Part shown: piece by piece, positions 1 to 7,401 of the stretch | Numbering within the stretch: position 1 is the stretch's first letter | Layout: each line of letters opens with the position of its first letter | Assembly (NCBI RefSeq): GCF_002860405.1 | Contig: NZ_NMWV01000034.1 | Span: forward strand, 1-22,459 | Source: Bifidobacterium imperatoris | GTDB taxonomy: Bacteria > Actinomycetota > Actinomycetes > Actinomycetales > Bifidobacteriaceae | DNA: 22,459 bases | Direction: 5' to 3' | Notes under the pieces: generated by a model | The model's database searches: none | Told to the model about the DNA's origin: nothing | Seen by the model: only the letters and a program-made list of their open reading frames with translations | Program-made: the position numbers and the translations under genes

Positions 1-28
1 AAAAGCCTCTTGAATTTTCAAGAGGCTT
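1..28 (-). terminator. Rho-independent terminator of the tRNA-Asn cluster
   Basis: An 11-bp perfect stem (3-13 with 18-28) around a 4-nt loop. Read on the minus strand, the 3' arm ends in TTTT at the window edge. It lies 4 nt beyond the CCA end of the last tRNA, so it should end the tRNA transcript. The U-tract may continue outside the window. Confidence 0.8.
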
Positions 29-32
29 CATA

Positions 33-108
<76 letters not shown>

Positions 109-147
109 ATATTCAATTTTCATTCTGGACGTTTCCGGCCAGATGAG

Positions 148-220
<73 letters not shown>

Positions 221-259
221 ATATTCAATTTTCATTCTGGACGTTTCCGGCCAGATGAG

Positions 260-332
<73 letters not shown>

Positions 333-374
333 ATGGCTTTCATGCTTGAGATTTCTCTCGCGCACAAGTCATAT

Positions 375-402
375 AGTTTACATGTATTTCACAATAATGC
401 AA
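375..402 (-). promoter_or_regulatory. Candidate promoter of the tRNA-Asn cluster
   Basis: On the minus strand TTGCAT (402-397) is followed after 16 nt by TAAACT (380-375), about 40 bp upstream of the first tRNA. Each hexamer matches the consensus only in part, so this is tentative. The rest of 333-508 shows no gene. Confidence 0.3.
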
Positions 403-508
403 ATTACGCACGCGTGGGCATGTCGCGCTATTTTCTGGGCTTTTGTGCATTCATTTTTTGCGAAGAATAGTAAAAGTATCCATCATTGTTGTCGGGTTAA
501 GAGTTGTC

Positions 509-1288
509 TTACTCATCTTGTTTCACACGTAATCGGGCAACCAGCCAGAATGGAAGGCCGAACGCTGCAGCGTCTTCCAGAAGAAGCACGATAGTGGTAG
601 GAATCATCCAGCGAGCATCCACTACGGGAATGCTAATTCCTGTCATGATTGCGGCGATGAAGACACATAGCCAGGTGACGAATATCATTATGGGCTCATC
701 TTCGATGGGTTTGTTGCTGCCCGCTATCGAGTAGGCCACGACAAACATCAGAATTATGATGAGCGCCATAAAGAACAGATTGATAAGCATGGTTTCGCCG
801 GCGTTTAGTACATTGATTGCGATGTTGGCTTTGTAGTCGCCGCTGTACACGGTTGCGGTATCTCCTTGCAGCGTGATGCCTCCAGAGATGGTTTTTCCAC
901 CCTGATAGAACCATAAAGGCCCATAGCGTGTTTCTCCGAACAGATAGGGATATCCAGGGTCTTCCAGCCATGCGAACACCTTGCCGCCGCTGGTGTGCAT
1001 TCCAGAGATGCCGCAGGCTTGTTCGAGGGTTTGTTTGGCAACGCCTTTGTGCAGGGATTTCACGGTCATACCTATGGCCGACATAATGAAGATTTGGATT
1101 GCCTCAATCACCACGTACCATGCTGGCGTTTTAGGGTGAACGCGCCATGCGTTTGGCTTGCGCAGGAACCGATAAGCGAGCAACAGCGTCGCAATGAGTC
1201 CTCCTGCTGACACGCCAATCATGATGATTGGTTCAATATTGTTTTGGCTTAACGGGTTGACGCTTAGTGGAACCTCGCAAACCTTCAT
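509..1288 (-). CDS. Unrecognised integral membrane protein, about five spans
   Basis: I do not recognise this 259-residue protein. Hydrophobic spans lie at roughly residues 21-40, 57-74, 166-188, 200-220 and 229-251. Between spans two and three is a polar domain of about 90 residues, rich in Gly and aromatics, with a single Cys and a stretch of short hydrophobic/Gly runs that could be beta structure. The topology (two spans, soluble domain, three spans) suggests an envelope protein, but no catalytic motif is visible. The ATG at 1288 is preferred because AGGAG sits 7 nt upstream of it; an in-frame ATG six codons earlier at 1306 overlaps that ribosome site and has none of its own. The gene lies between the tRNA-Asn cluster and a divergent M23 gene, so no operon partner hints at function. 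Confidence 0.75.
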   Translation of the reverse strand: MKVCEVPLSVNPLSQNNIEPIIMIGVSAGGLIATLLLAYRFLRKPNAWRVHPKTPAWYVVIEAIQIFIMSAIGMTVKSLHKGVAKQTLEQACGISGMHTSGGKVFAWLEDPGYPYLFGETRYGPLWFYQGGKTISGGITLQGDTATVYSGDYKANIAINVLNAGETMLINLFFMALIIILMFVVAYSIAGSNKPIEDEPIMIFVTWLCVFIAAIMTGISIPVVDARWMIPTTIVLLLEDAAAFGLPFWLVARLRVKQDE

Positions 1289-1445
1289 CTGGGTTCTCCT
1301 CACCATCAGGCTGCGTCATTGCACTGATGTACTGCTGCAGCATTGCTCATTGTTCTTTATTATGCCATTGAGCTGTTCTAGGGGCTCGAGTTTTTCCGTG
1401 CAAAACGGGCGCTTTTGGCAGCATGCTTCTACCAAATGATTTTGT

Positions 1446-1480
1446 TTATGTGGATAACTTGGCAAGCTAGAACCACATAA
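1446..1480. promoter_or_regulatory. Inverted repeat containing a DnaA-box-like nonamer
   Basis: TTATGTGG (1446-1453) and CCACATAA (1473-1480) form an 8-bp inverted repeat with a 19-nt spacer. TGTGGATAA (1449-1457) is the reverse complement of the DnaA box TTATCCACA. The element sits in the 302-bp gap (1289-1590) between divergent genes. The rest of that gap shows no gene, terminator or convincing promoter hexamers. A regulator-binding dyad is the simplest reading. Confidence 0.4.
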
Positions 1481-1590
1481 CCCGTTTGCGCTGGACAGCA
1501 GAGCTTCATATGCCTCAATGTTGAACGTACCGGCAGCGGTGCCGGGAATTGACGATCCTGTATCGGTGGGGCAAGAAAGAAGGCGGGCGA

Positions 1591-2304
1591 ATGAATGGAT
1601 ATTGGTTTGATTGGCGTCGGCAGTCAGCGCAGCGAGCTATGCGGCAACGTGAACAAGAACGCCAGCAGGCTCAGGAACAGCAAACCAAGGTTGACGCTGC
1701 AGTTGCAGTTGCCTCGGTGTTAGGCCTGCTGCTGGCTCTATTGATTGGAATATCGTTTTCTAATGGCAGCAGCGGCGCATGGTATTCGCAGGATGTGGAT
1801 AGCTCTTGTGCACCATTGAGCAGTGCGGAACAATCTGGTTTGGTGCTAGCTGATTTTACTGATCTATCGGCATGGGAGCAGCGTACTGCTCCCCAATGTT
1901 CGGCGCAGTTTGCGTGGCCTGTACATGATGCAATTGTTACTGACTCGTTCGATCAGCCGCTTACTCCTTGGGCCACGGGGCATCGCGGATTAGACCTGAG
2001 CACGAGTCCGGGGGAAGCAATATTGGCGCCCCGAGTCGGAACGATAAGTTTTGCTGGCAGAGTGGGCGGCAAGGATGTGGTGAGTATTCGGCATCGTGGG
2101 GGAGTGACGTCGACTTTTGAGCCAGCCCTCACCGATCTGTCCGTTGGAACCACGGTACTTGCAGGCGATTCGATAGGCGTGGTGCGCGGTGATTCCGATC
2201 ACTGTGAAGACAGCTGCTTGCACTGGGGTTTAAAGCGAGGCTCCAATGACTATCTTGATCCGGAGCTTTACGCTGTGGAACGCAAAATCGTGCTCAAGCA
2301 GTAG
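1591..2304 (+). CDS. Membrane-anchored M23 (LytM-like) protein with altered active site
   Basis: This 237-residue protein has an Arg/Gln-rich cytoplasmic N-terminus (10-33), one membrane span (about 35-56) and an extracytoplasmic M23 domain (about 108-225). M23 enzymes are zinc endopeptidases that cut peptidoglycan cross-links. The HxxxD zinc motif is present (H131, D135), as is the last zinc-binding His (H211 in CLHWGL). The first His of the usual HxH is Cys209, and the YAHL-type His appears as part of STFEPAL. From memory of the family, this CLHWGL form recurs in actinobacteria, so the protein may be a weak or non-catalytic peptidoglycan-binding variant. ATG 1591 is chosen because AGAAGG lies 7 nt upstream; the in-frame TTG at 1549 has no good ribosome site. 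It converges on the lipoprotein gene with only 12 bp between stops. Confidence 0.85.
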   Translation: MNGYWFDWRRQSAQRAMRQREQERQQAQEQQTKVDAAVAVASVLGLLLALLIGISFSNGSSGAWYSQDVDSSCAPLSSAEQSGLVLADFTDLSAWEQRTAPQCSAQFAWPVHDAIVTDSFDQPLTPWATGHRGLDLSTSPGEAILAPRVGTISFAGRVGGKDVVSIRHRGGVTSTFEPALTDLSVGTTVLAGDSIGVVRGDSDHCEDSCLHWGLKRGSNDYLDPELYAVERKIVLKQ

Positions 2305-2316
2305 TGGCGGAGACCA

Positions 2317-4020
2317 TCACAGGCCTGCGTCCGCAAGCGTGATGTATCCAGGGTCAATCAATGTTGCTTTGAGATTGCTGGCGCCCACGGCAAGTACCGG
2401 TTCGTTCAGTGTCGGCACCTTCTTGACGCCTCCAACTTCCGTGTTCTTGACTGCGGATAGAGAACTGATGTTCTCTCCGGTGTTCAGTTTGCCGCACATT
2501 TCGGCAATATCCGATGCCAATGCATCTCGATTTTCGATGCCCGTCATCCACTGCTTGCCATTGACTACGGAAGGAATGGAAGAAATATATGCGCCATAGC
2601 CGGTAACCAGAGGCCATTGGGAATCCTTGGCCTTAGCGGATGCATCGTCGTCGGTTTTGGATCCGTGAGCGTCGTTCGTGTCGTCATTCTCGGGAGATTT
2701 GATGGGATCAGGCACCTGTTCGCGCTGCAGATCCTTTTTACCTGCGATATTGCCTACAATTCCAGCAATGGTAATTTGAGGATTAATATCTGCCGCAGAA
2801 CCGGTGTATCCCAGCTGATCTAGTTCCTTGACTACTTCGGAGGCGACATAATCATTCATGGCGATAACGCCATCGATTCTGGTAGGAGTGGAATCCACGT
2901 CATCTGTTTCAAGACGACTGTCCAATTCCTTGGCAGTGGCATCGTTTTTGCTCGCGTCATAAGCCACGTTCAGCCAATCCTTTTGCGTGGACGTGCCATC
3001 CAGCGTGCCCGAAGGGCTCACCACCACACCTTTTTGATAGTAGGCGCCAAGTACTTGCCAGATACCTTGGAAGGCTTCTTCGGCAAATGTATCATCCACA
3101 TTGGCGTCACTACGGTCAGTGGGTGTATACGGCAGTAGTACTTCAATATGCTTCGGATTATCCTTGCTGGCTTTATCCAATTCCAGCTTCGCCGCCAGTT
3201 TTTCCGCTTGAAGATGACCAATGGTGCGGGCATCGGAGAATTGCACGAATGCATCCGGTTTGTAGCCCTCGATACTATTGGCCAGCAACACCACATGCAT
3301 ACCCGATTCCTGGGCAAGCTTCAACGAAGACACCAGCCTCTGCACAGCTTGTGTCTGGTCCGGATCGGCCGAGTCGTTCGAATCTTCAGAGGAGCCAGCA
3401 CCTGCCGAATTCGACTTATCCGTTGCCTCAGCATCTGAATCGGAGGTATCGCTATCAGAATTATTTGCGGATGAAGAGTCATTTGATTTGCCGTCAGTAT
3501 CGTCAGCATTGGCCGAGCCCTCACTGACATCCTGATCGGTATTCAATTCCTGGCTTACATAATCACCGTATTGGCGAGTCGAATCGTCTGCTTGTACCAC
3601 AGGGGCGACTAGCAGCGTCATGTTCTCAGGCTCGATCGTAATACCGGAATCATCGGATTTATTTTTGCCGGATAAATGATCAACCACATAATCCTGAATG
3701 GCTCGGCTCTGCTTATCAAGAGAGTCGGAAGTGGTGTGAGACACATTCTTCTTCTTGAATCCGTAATCGGTCAGTGCGCTGGTCAATTCCGGCGTCAGTT
3801 TGGCCCACTTGTTCAAAGGCGTCTGCTGATTCAACGTGATGCCATCGGAGGGAGTAAACAAAGCAACAGTTCCCACGGAGTCGGAGGTTACGGTTGTCTG
3901 GTCTTTGCCGGTGACGGTTTGCTCGGCGGTATCTGAGGTGCACGCGGTCAAGGACAACGCCATAGCGCATGAAGCGGCGATAGCGGTAATAACGGTGACG
4001 GAACGTTGTGCGAACCCCAT
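2317..4020 (-). CDS. Sugar-binding-type (PBP1-like) lipoprotein with Ser/Asp-rich insert
   Basis: This 567-residue protein has a lipoprotein signal peptide with lipobox LTAC, so Cys27 should be lipidated and the protein held on the outer face of the membrane. The layout after that resembles a type I periplasmic sugar-binding fold: an opening strand TVALFTPSDG (51-60), a later strand GMHVVLLANS (240-249), then HIEVLLPYT, and DGVIAMNDYVASEVVKEL (383-400), typical of the second lobe. Two low-complexity acidic segments interrupt it, at about 161-222 (Ser/Asp/Asn-rich) and 432-466. It is much longer than the usual 320-400 residues for such proteins. No ABC permease or ATPase is adjacent, so it may be an orphan binding protein or a sensor. 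AGGAGG lies 12 nt before ATG 4020, a long spacing; an in-frame GTG at 4068 has weaker support and would bury the signal peptide. Confidence 0.75.
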   Translation of the reverse strand: MGFAQRSVTVITAIAASCAMALSLTACTSDTAEQTVTGKDQTTVTSDSVGTVALFTPSDGITLNQQTPLNKWAKLTPELTSALTDYGFKKKNVSHTTSDSLDKQSRAIQDYVVDHLSGKNKSDDSGITIEPENMTLLVAPVVQADDSTRQYGDYVSQELNTDQDVSEGSANADDTDGKSNDSSSANNSDSDTSDSDAEATDKSNSAGAGSSEDSNDSADPDQTQAVQRLVSSLKLAQESGMHVVLLANSIEGYKPDAFVQFSDARTIGHLQAEKLAAKLELDKASKDNPKHIEVLLPYTPTDRSDANVDDTFAEEAFQGIWQVLGAYYQKGVVVSPSGTLDGTSTQKDWLNVAYDASKNDATAKELDSRLETDDVDSTPTRIDGVIAMNDYVASEVVKELDQLGYTGSAADINPQITIAGIVGNIAGKKDLQREQVPDPIKSPENDDTNDAHGSKTDDDASAKAKDSQWPLVTGYGAYISSIPSVVNGKQWMTGIENRDALASDIAEMCGKLNTGENISSLSAVKNTEVGGVKKVPTLNEPVLAVGASNLKATLIDPGYITLADAGL

Positions 4021-4096
4021 AAGCGTACGAATCCTCCTTGGCGGGTAGCCAACATCAATCAAATGCACTGTGGCACGATTGTAGTAGAGGGGACAT

Positions 4097-4140
4097 GAAA
4101 AATCCCGGATACATGCACGATAGCGGCATATATCCGGGAT
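4097..4140 (-). terminator. Rho-independent terminator downstream of icd
   Basis: A 10-bp perfect stem, ATCCCGGATA (4102-4111) with TATCCGGGAT (4131-4140). On the minus strand it is followed by TTTTT (4101-4097). A second hairpin without a U-tract (GCGTTGAT 4153-4160 with ATCAACGC 4173-4180) lies between it and the icd stop. Confidence 0.8.
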
Positions 4141-4192
4141 GAATCAAGGGGGGCGTTGATGCCTGAGCGGCTATCAACGCTGAGATGGAGTA

Positions 4193-5410
4193 TCAGGCAA
4201 GTGCTTTACGCAGATTCTCATCCAACGCATTCATGAAGCCTTCGGTATCCAGCCACGGCTCATCGGGTCCGATAAGCATGGCCAGATCCTTGGTCATTTG
4301 ACCACCTTCCACGGTATCGATAATGACCTTCTCCAATGTTTCAGCGAAATGACGGACTTCAGGCGTGCCATCCAAGTCGGCGCGATGCTTGAGGCCGCCG
4401 GTCCAGGCGAAGATGGACGCAATCGGGTTGGTGGAAGTCTTCTCGCCCTTGAGCCAACGACGGTAATGACGGGTCACCGTACCGTGAGCAGCTTCCGCCT
4501 CAACGGTTTGACCATCCGGGGTCATCAGCACGGAAGTCATAAGACCGAGCGAACCGAAGCCCTGGGCCACGGAATCGGACTGTACGTCGCCGTCGTAGTT
4601 CTTGCATGCCCAGATATAGCCGCCATGCCATTTCAGGGAGCTTGCCACCATGTCATCGATCAGACGATGTTCGTACGTCAATCCTTCAGCGGCGAACTTG
4701 TCCTTGTACTCGGTTTCGAAGACTTCGGCGAAAATGTCTTTGAACTGGCCGTCGTACGCCTTCAGAATCGTGTTCTTGGTAGACAGGTACACCGGATAAT
4801 GGCGCATCAAGCCGTAGTTGAAGCATGCGCGGGCGAATCCACGAATGGAGTCGTTCACGTTGTACTGCACCTGTGCCACTCCGCCGTCCGGCCCATAGTT
4901 GTATACCACATGCTGAATCGGTTCGGAACCATCTTCGGGAGTGAAGGTGACGGTCAGTTGGCCGGCACCTGGGACTTTGAAATCAGTGGCCTTGTACTGA
5001 TCGCCGAATGCGTGACGAGCCACCACGATTGGCTTGGTCCAGCCGGGAACCAAACGCGGCACGTTGCTCATCACAATAGGTTCGCGGAAGATCGTGCCGC
5101 CCAGAATGTTGCGAATGGTGCCGTTAGGGGACTTCCACATTTTCTTCAGCCCGAATTCCTTCACTCGAGCTTCATCAGGGGTGATGGTGGCGCACTTGAC
5201 GCCTACATGATGCTTTTGAATGGCATGAGCGGCGTCAATGGTCACCTGATCATCGGTTTCGTCACGATGCTGGATGCCTAGATCGTAGTAGTCGAGATTG
5301 ATGTCAAGATACGGCAGGATAAGCCTGTCCTTGATGTCCTTCCAGATCACGCGGGTCATTTCATCGCCGTCTAGTTCAACAACGGTGCCTTCGACCTTGA
5401 TTTTGGCCAT
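4193..5410 (-). CDS. icd: Isocitrate dehydrogenase, NADP-dependent (eukaryote-type)
   Basis: This enzyme oxidatively decarboxylates isocitrate to 2-oxoglutarate with NADP+ (EC 1.1.1.42), a cytosolic source of NADPH and of the carbon skeleton for glutamate. The 405-residue protein belongs to the homodimeric class that includes human IDH1, not the E. coli class. Residues known in human IDH1 fall at the same numbers here: S94, N96, R100, R109, R132, Y139, K212, D252, D275, D279, R314 and H315. The motif [17 protein letters not shown] (94-110) is the substrate loop. The start at 5410 has AGGAGG 4 nt upstream and the protein begins at the family's usual point. It is transcribed divergently from guaB3 and has its own terminator. 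Bifidobacteria have an incomplete TCA cycle, so the role is probably glutamate supply. Confidence 0.96.
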   Translation of the reverse strand: MAKIKVEGTVVELDGDEMTRVIWKDIKDRLILPYLDINLDYYDLGIQHRDETDDQVTIDAAHAIQKHHVGVKCATITPDEARVKEFGLKKMWKSPNGTIRNILGGTIFREPIVMSNVPRLVPGWTKPIVVARHAFGDQYKATDFKVPGAGQLTVTFTPEDGSEPIQHVVYNYGPDGGVAQVQYNVNDSIRGFARACFNYGLMRHYPVYLSTKNTILKAYDGQFKDIFAEVFETEYKDKFAAEGLTYEHRLIDDMVASSLKWHGGYIWACKNYDGDVQSDSVAQGFGSLGLMTSVLMTPDGQTVEAEAAHGTVTRHYRRWLKGEKTSTNPIASIFAWTGGLKHRADLDGTPEVRHFAETLEKVIIDTVEGGQMTKDLAMLIGPDEPWLDTEGFMNALDENLRKALA

Positions 5411-5538
5411 GCTTCCTCCTGATAGATTCTTCGCGGAATGTTCTTAGTCATATCGCATGTTTGTAACGAGACAATCCAGCATTCGAGAATATGGACACAG
5501 AGCCAGGGGAGTCCGTCCCCGGCAATACTCTGGAGACC

Positions 5539-6663
5539 ATGTCTCAGGAAATTGAAATCGGTTTGGGTAAAAAAGCCCATCTCGGCTATGCGCTTGACGA
5601 TGTAGCCATCGTTCCTTCACGTCGTACCCGCGATCCCGAAGACGTCTCCACGTCTTGGCAGATCGACGCTTATGAATTCGATGTACCGGTTATCGGAGCT
5701 CCTATGGATTCGGTCACCAGTCCTGCTACCGCCATTCAGATGGGCAAGATGGGTGCTCTTGGCGTACTGGATCTGGAAGGTTTGTGGACCCGTTATGACG
5801 ATCCCACACCGCTGCTCGACGAGATTTCTCAGCTACCGGCAGAAGAAGCCACTGCACGCATTCAGCAGATTTACTCCGAGCCAGTCAAGCCGGAGCTCAT
5901 CACTCAGCGTTTGCATGAGATTCGTGCCGCAGGTGTTACCGTTGCCGGTGCTTTGTCTCCTCAGCGCACCCAGCAGTTCTACTCCACCGTGGTCGATGCC
6001 GGTGTCGATTTGTTTGTGATTCGTGGCACCGTGGTTTCCGCGGAGCATGTCTCGTCTACACACGAACCGCTCAACCTGAAGAAGTTCATTTACGATCTTG
6101 ACGTTCCGGTTATCGTTGGCGGCGCAGCCAACTACACGGCTGCTCTTCACCTGATGCGCACCGGTGCTGCCGGCGTGCTGGTCGGCTTTGGCGGTGGCGC
6201 GGTCTCCGCTACCCGTCAGACTCTCGGCGTTCAGGCTCCAATGGCCACCGCTATCGCTGATGTGGCTGAAGCTCGTCGTGATTACATGGATGAATCTGGT
6301 GGCCGCTATGTACAGGTGATTGCTGACGGAGGCATGGGTGATTCCGGTAGTTTCGTCAAGGCTCTTGCATTGGGTGCTGATGCGGTTATGCTTGGTGCTC
6401 CGTTGGCTCGCGCTGTTGAAGCCCCCGGCAAGGGTACTCATTGGGGGTCTGAGGCTCGTCATCAAACATTGCCTCGTGGCTACCGCACCACGGTTGGCAC
6501 TGTGGCTCCGCTCGAGCAGATTCTGTTCGGCCCCAGCCATCAGGCTGACGGCAAGACCAACTTCATTGGTGCATTGAAGCGTGCTATGGCTTCCACCGGT
6601 TATGTTGACGTGAAGAACTTCCAACGCTGCGGCATGGTGGTTAACCCATACGCTGCTCGCTAA
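5539..6663 (+). CDS. guaB3: GuaB3 family IMP dehydrogenase-related protein
   Basis: This 374-residue TIM-barrel protein lacks the CBS domain pair of true IMP dehydrogenase. Its N-terminus (EIEIGLGKKAH, then DDVAIVPSRRTRDPEDVS) is characteristic of the actinobacterial GuaB3 family, some members of which have been described as GMP reductases. APMDSVT (54-60), VIVGGAANY, the phosphate-binding IADGGMGDSG (261-270) and VMLGAPLAR (283-291) follow barrel order. The loop that carries the catalytic Cys in IMPDH (GPGSICTTR) reads GGGAVSATR (218-226), so Ser223 stands where Cys is expected. ATG 5539 is chosen because it gives the family N-terminus and has GGAG 3 nt upstream; the in-frame ATG at 5491 adds 16 residues not seen in the family. 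A strong terminator follows, so it is likely monocistronic. Confidence 0.92.
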   Translation: MSQEIEIGLGKKAHLGYALDDVAIVPSRRTRDPEDVSTSWQIDAYEFDVPVIGAPMDSVTSPATAIQMGKMGALGVLDLEGLWTRYDDPTPLLDEISQLPAEEATARIQQIYSEPVKPELITQRLHEIRAAGVTVAGALSPQRTQQFYSTVVDAGVDLFVIRGTVVSAEHVSSTHEPLNLKKFIYDLDVPVIVGGAANYTAALHLMRTGAAGVLVGFGGGAVSATRQTLGVQAPMATAIADVAEARRDYMDESGGRYVQVIADGGMGDSGSFVKALALGADAVMLGAPLARAVEAPGKGTHWGSEARHQTLPRGYRTTVGTVAPLEQILFGPSHQADGKTNFIGALKRAMASTGYVDVKNFQRCGMVVNPYAAR

Positions 6664-6686
6664 TAGCGAAGCATTAACGCGACACT

Positions 6687-6740
6687 CGCCCGTAAAAACA
6701 GGCAGACATGATAATTCTGTTTGTTTTTACGGGCGTTTTT
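6687..6740 (+). terminator. Rho-independent terminator of guaB3
   Basis: A 13-bp perfect stem, CGCCCGTAAAAAC (6687-6699) with GTTTTTACGGGCG (6723-6735), followed by TTTTT (6736-6740). It begins 23 bp after the guaB3 stop. Confidence 0.93.
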
Positions 6741-6851
6741 ATACGTTAGGCAAAGTCGTTTTGACTCAGTATGCGTTTAGTGGTGTCGTTGTTCTCAGGT
6801 TCAGCCAACGGGGGTTGAATCGAGAAAGAAGGGGATCGAGGGGGATTGCCG

Positions 6852-7337
6852 ATGGAATACTATGCCTTTTTCCACCATCATCGTGAGCCGCTGCCTAGCT
6901 TTGATGGATTCATCACCGTGGAACTTTCAGATAGACCCATTAGATACCATATGCAGCCGCTGTTTCCTTGCAATATGGATGCTCAGGAATGCCACACTAT
7001 GGCAATGGCGGCATGCAGGATTGCCTGCAACTGTGCTGATGCGATTCGTGGCAAGTTAAGCGTGGACAGGCTCCAGCGTGCGCTAACTGCACCATGCTTG
7101 GAACGATTGCAGACCATGCATCAGCTGCTGGATCTCCATATGCTCACCCATCCCGATATCAAGGCGAAATTCTGCTATCTTCCAACGGTTCCCAATCTGA
7201 TTGATGGCATGATTACTAGTGACAGGACTATGGAATTGGCGGTATTCATGACTATCGGCAAGGAAAATCTTCGAGTCAATATGAAATTCCGTTTCATTGG
7301 ATCCCGATGGATGTGCGTCTTTGCCGATTTAGGCTGA
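6852..7337 (+). CDS. Small protein resembling the Rv3235 family
   Basis: This 161-residue protein has no signal peptide or membrane span. The pattern ACRIACNCADAIRGKLSVDR, then LQRALTAP..LERLQ, and the C-terminal strand pair ending in GSRWMCVFADLG resembles the small actinobacterial Rv3235 (DUF6459) family: a helical start with 'GrRpl.qLrrwls' and a cone-like C-terminal 'R..GRWrctal' motif. I make this link by eye only. The function of the family is not known to me. The protein is unusually rich in Cys, Met and His for a cytoplasmic protein (seven Cys). The ATG at 6852 has a G-rich ribosome site 7 nt upstream; the in-frame TTG at 6846 is too close to it. It precedes the acyl-CoA ligase gene on the same strand with a 64-bp gap. 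Confidence 0.65.
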   Translation: MEYYAFFHHHREPLPSFDGFITVELSDRPIRYHMQPLFPCNMDAQECHTMAMAACRIACNCADAIRGKLSVDRLQRALTAPCLERLQTMHQLLDLHMLTHPDIKAKFCYLPTVPNLIDGMITSDRTMELAVFMTIGKENLRVNMKFRFIGSRWMCVFADLG

Positions 7338-7388
7338 TTTCTGCATGATCGGTTTGTGGCGGTGAGCGTAGTCATAGCACGTTTCGCC

Positions 7389-7394
7389 TATAGT
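7389..7394 (+). promoter_or_regulatory. Candidate -10 element for leaderless fadD transcript
   Basis: TATAGT (five of six consensus bases) ends 7 nt before the A of ATG 7402, where transcription would be expected to begin. No good -35 hexamer is visible at 16-18 nt spacing, so the call is weak. Confidence 0.3.
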
Positions 7395-7401
7395 GGAGCG
7401 T

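Noticed and set aside
1449..1457. Replication origin suggested by a DnaA-box nonamer
   Set aside because: There is only one box, with no AT-rich unwinding region and no dnaA, dnaN or gyrase genes nearby.
1549..1590. Earlier TTG start for the M23 protein
   Set aside because: No suitable ribosome site, whereas ATG 1591 has AGAAGG at a 7-nt spacing.
4298..5281. Long plus-strand open frame (327 codons) opposite icd
   Set aside because: It lies wholly antisense to icd, whose catalytic residues are all intact. It is a by-product of GC-biased codons.
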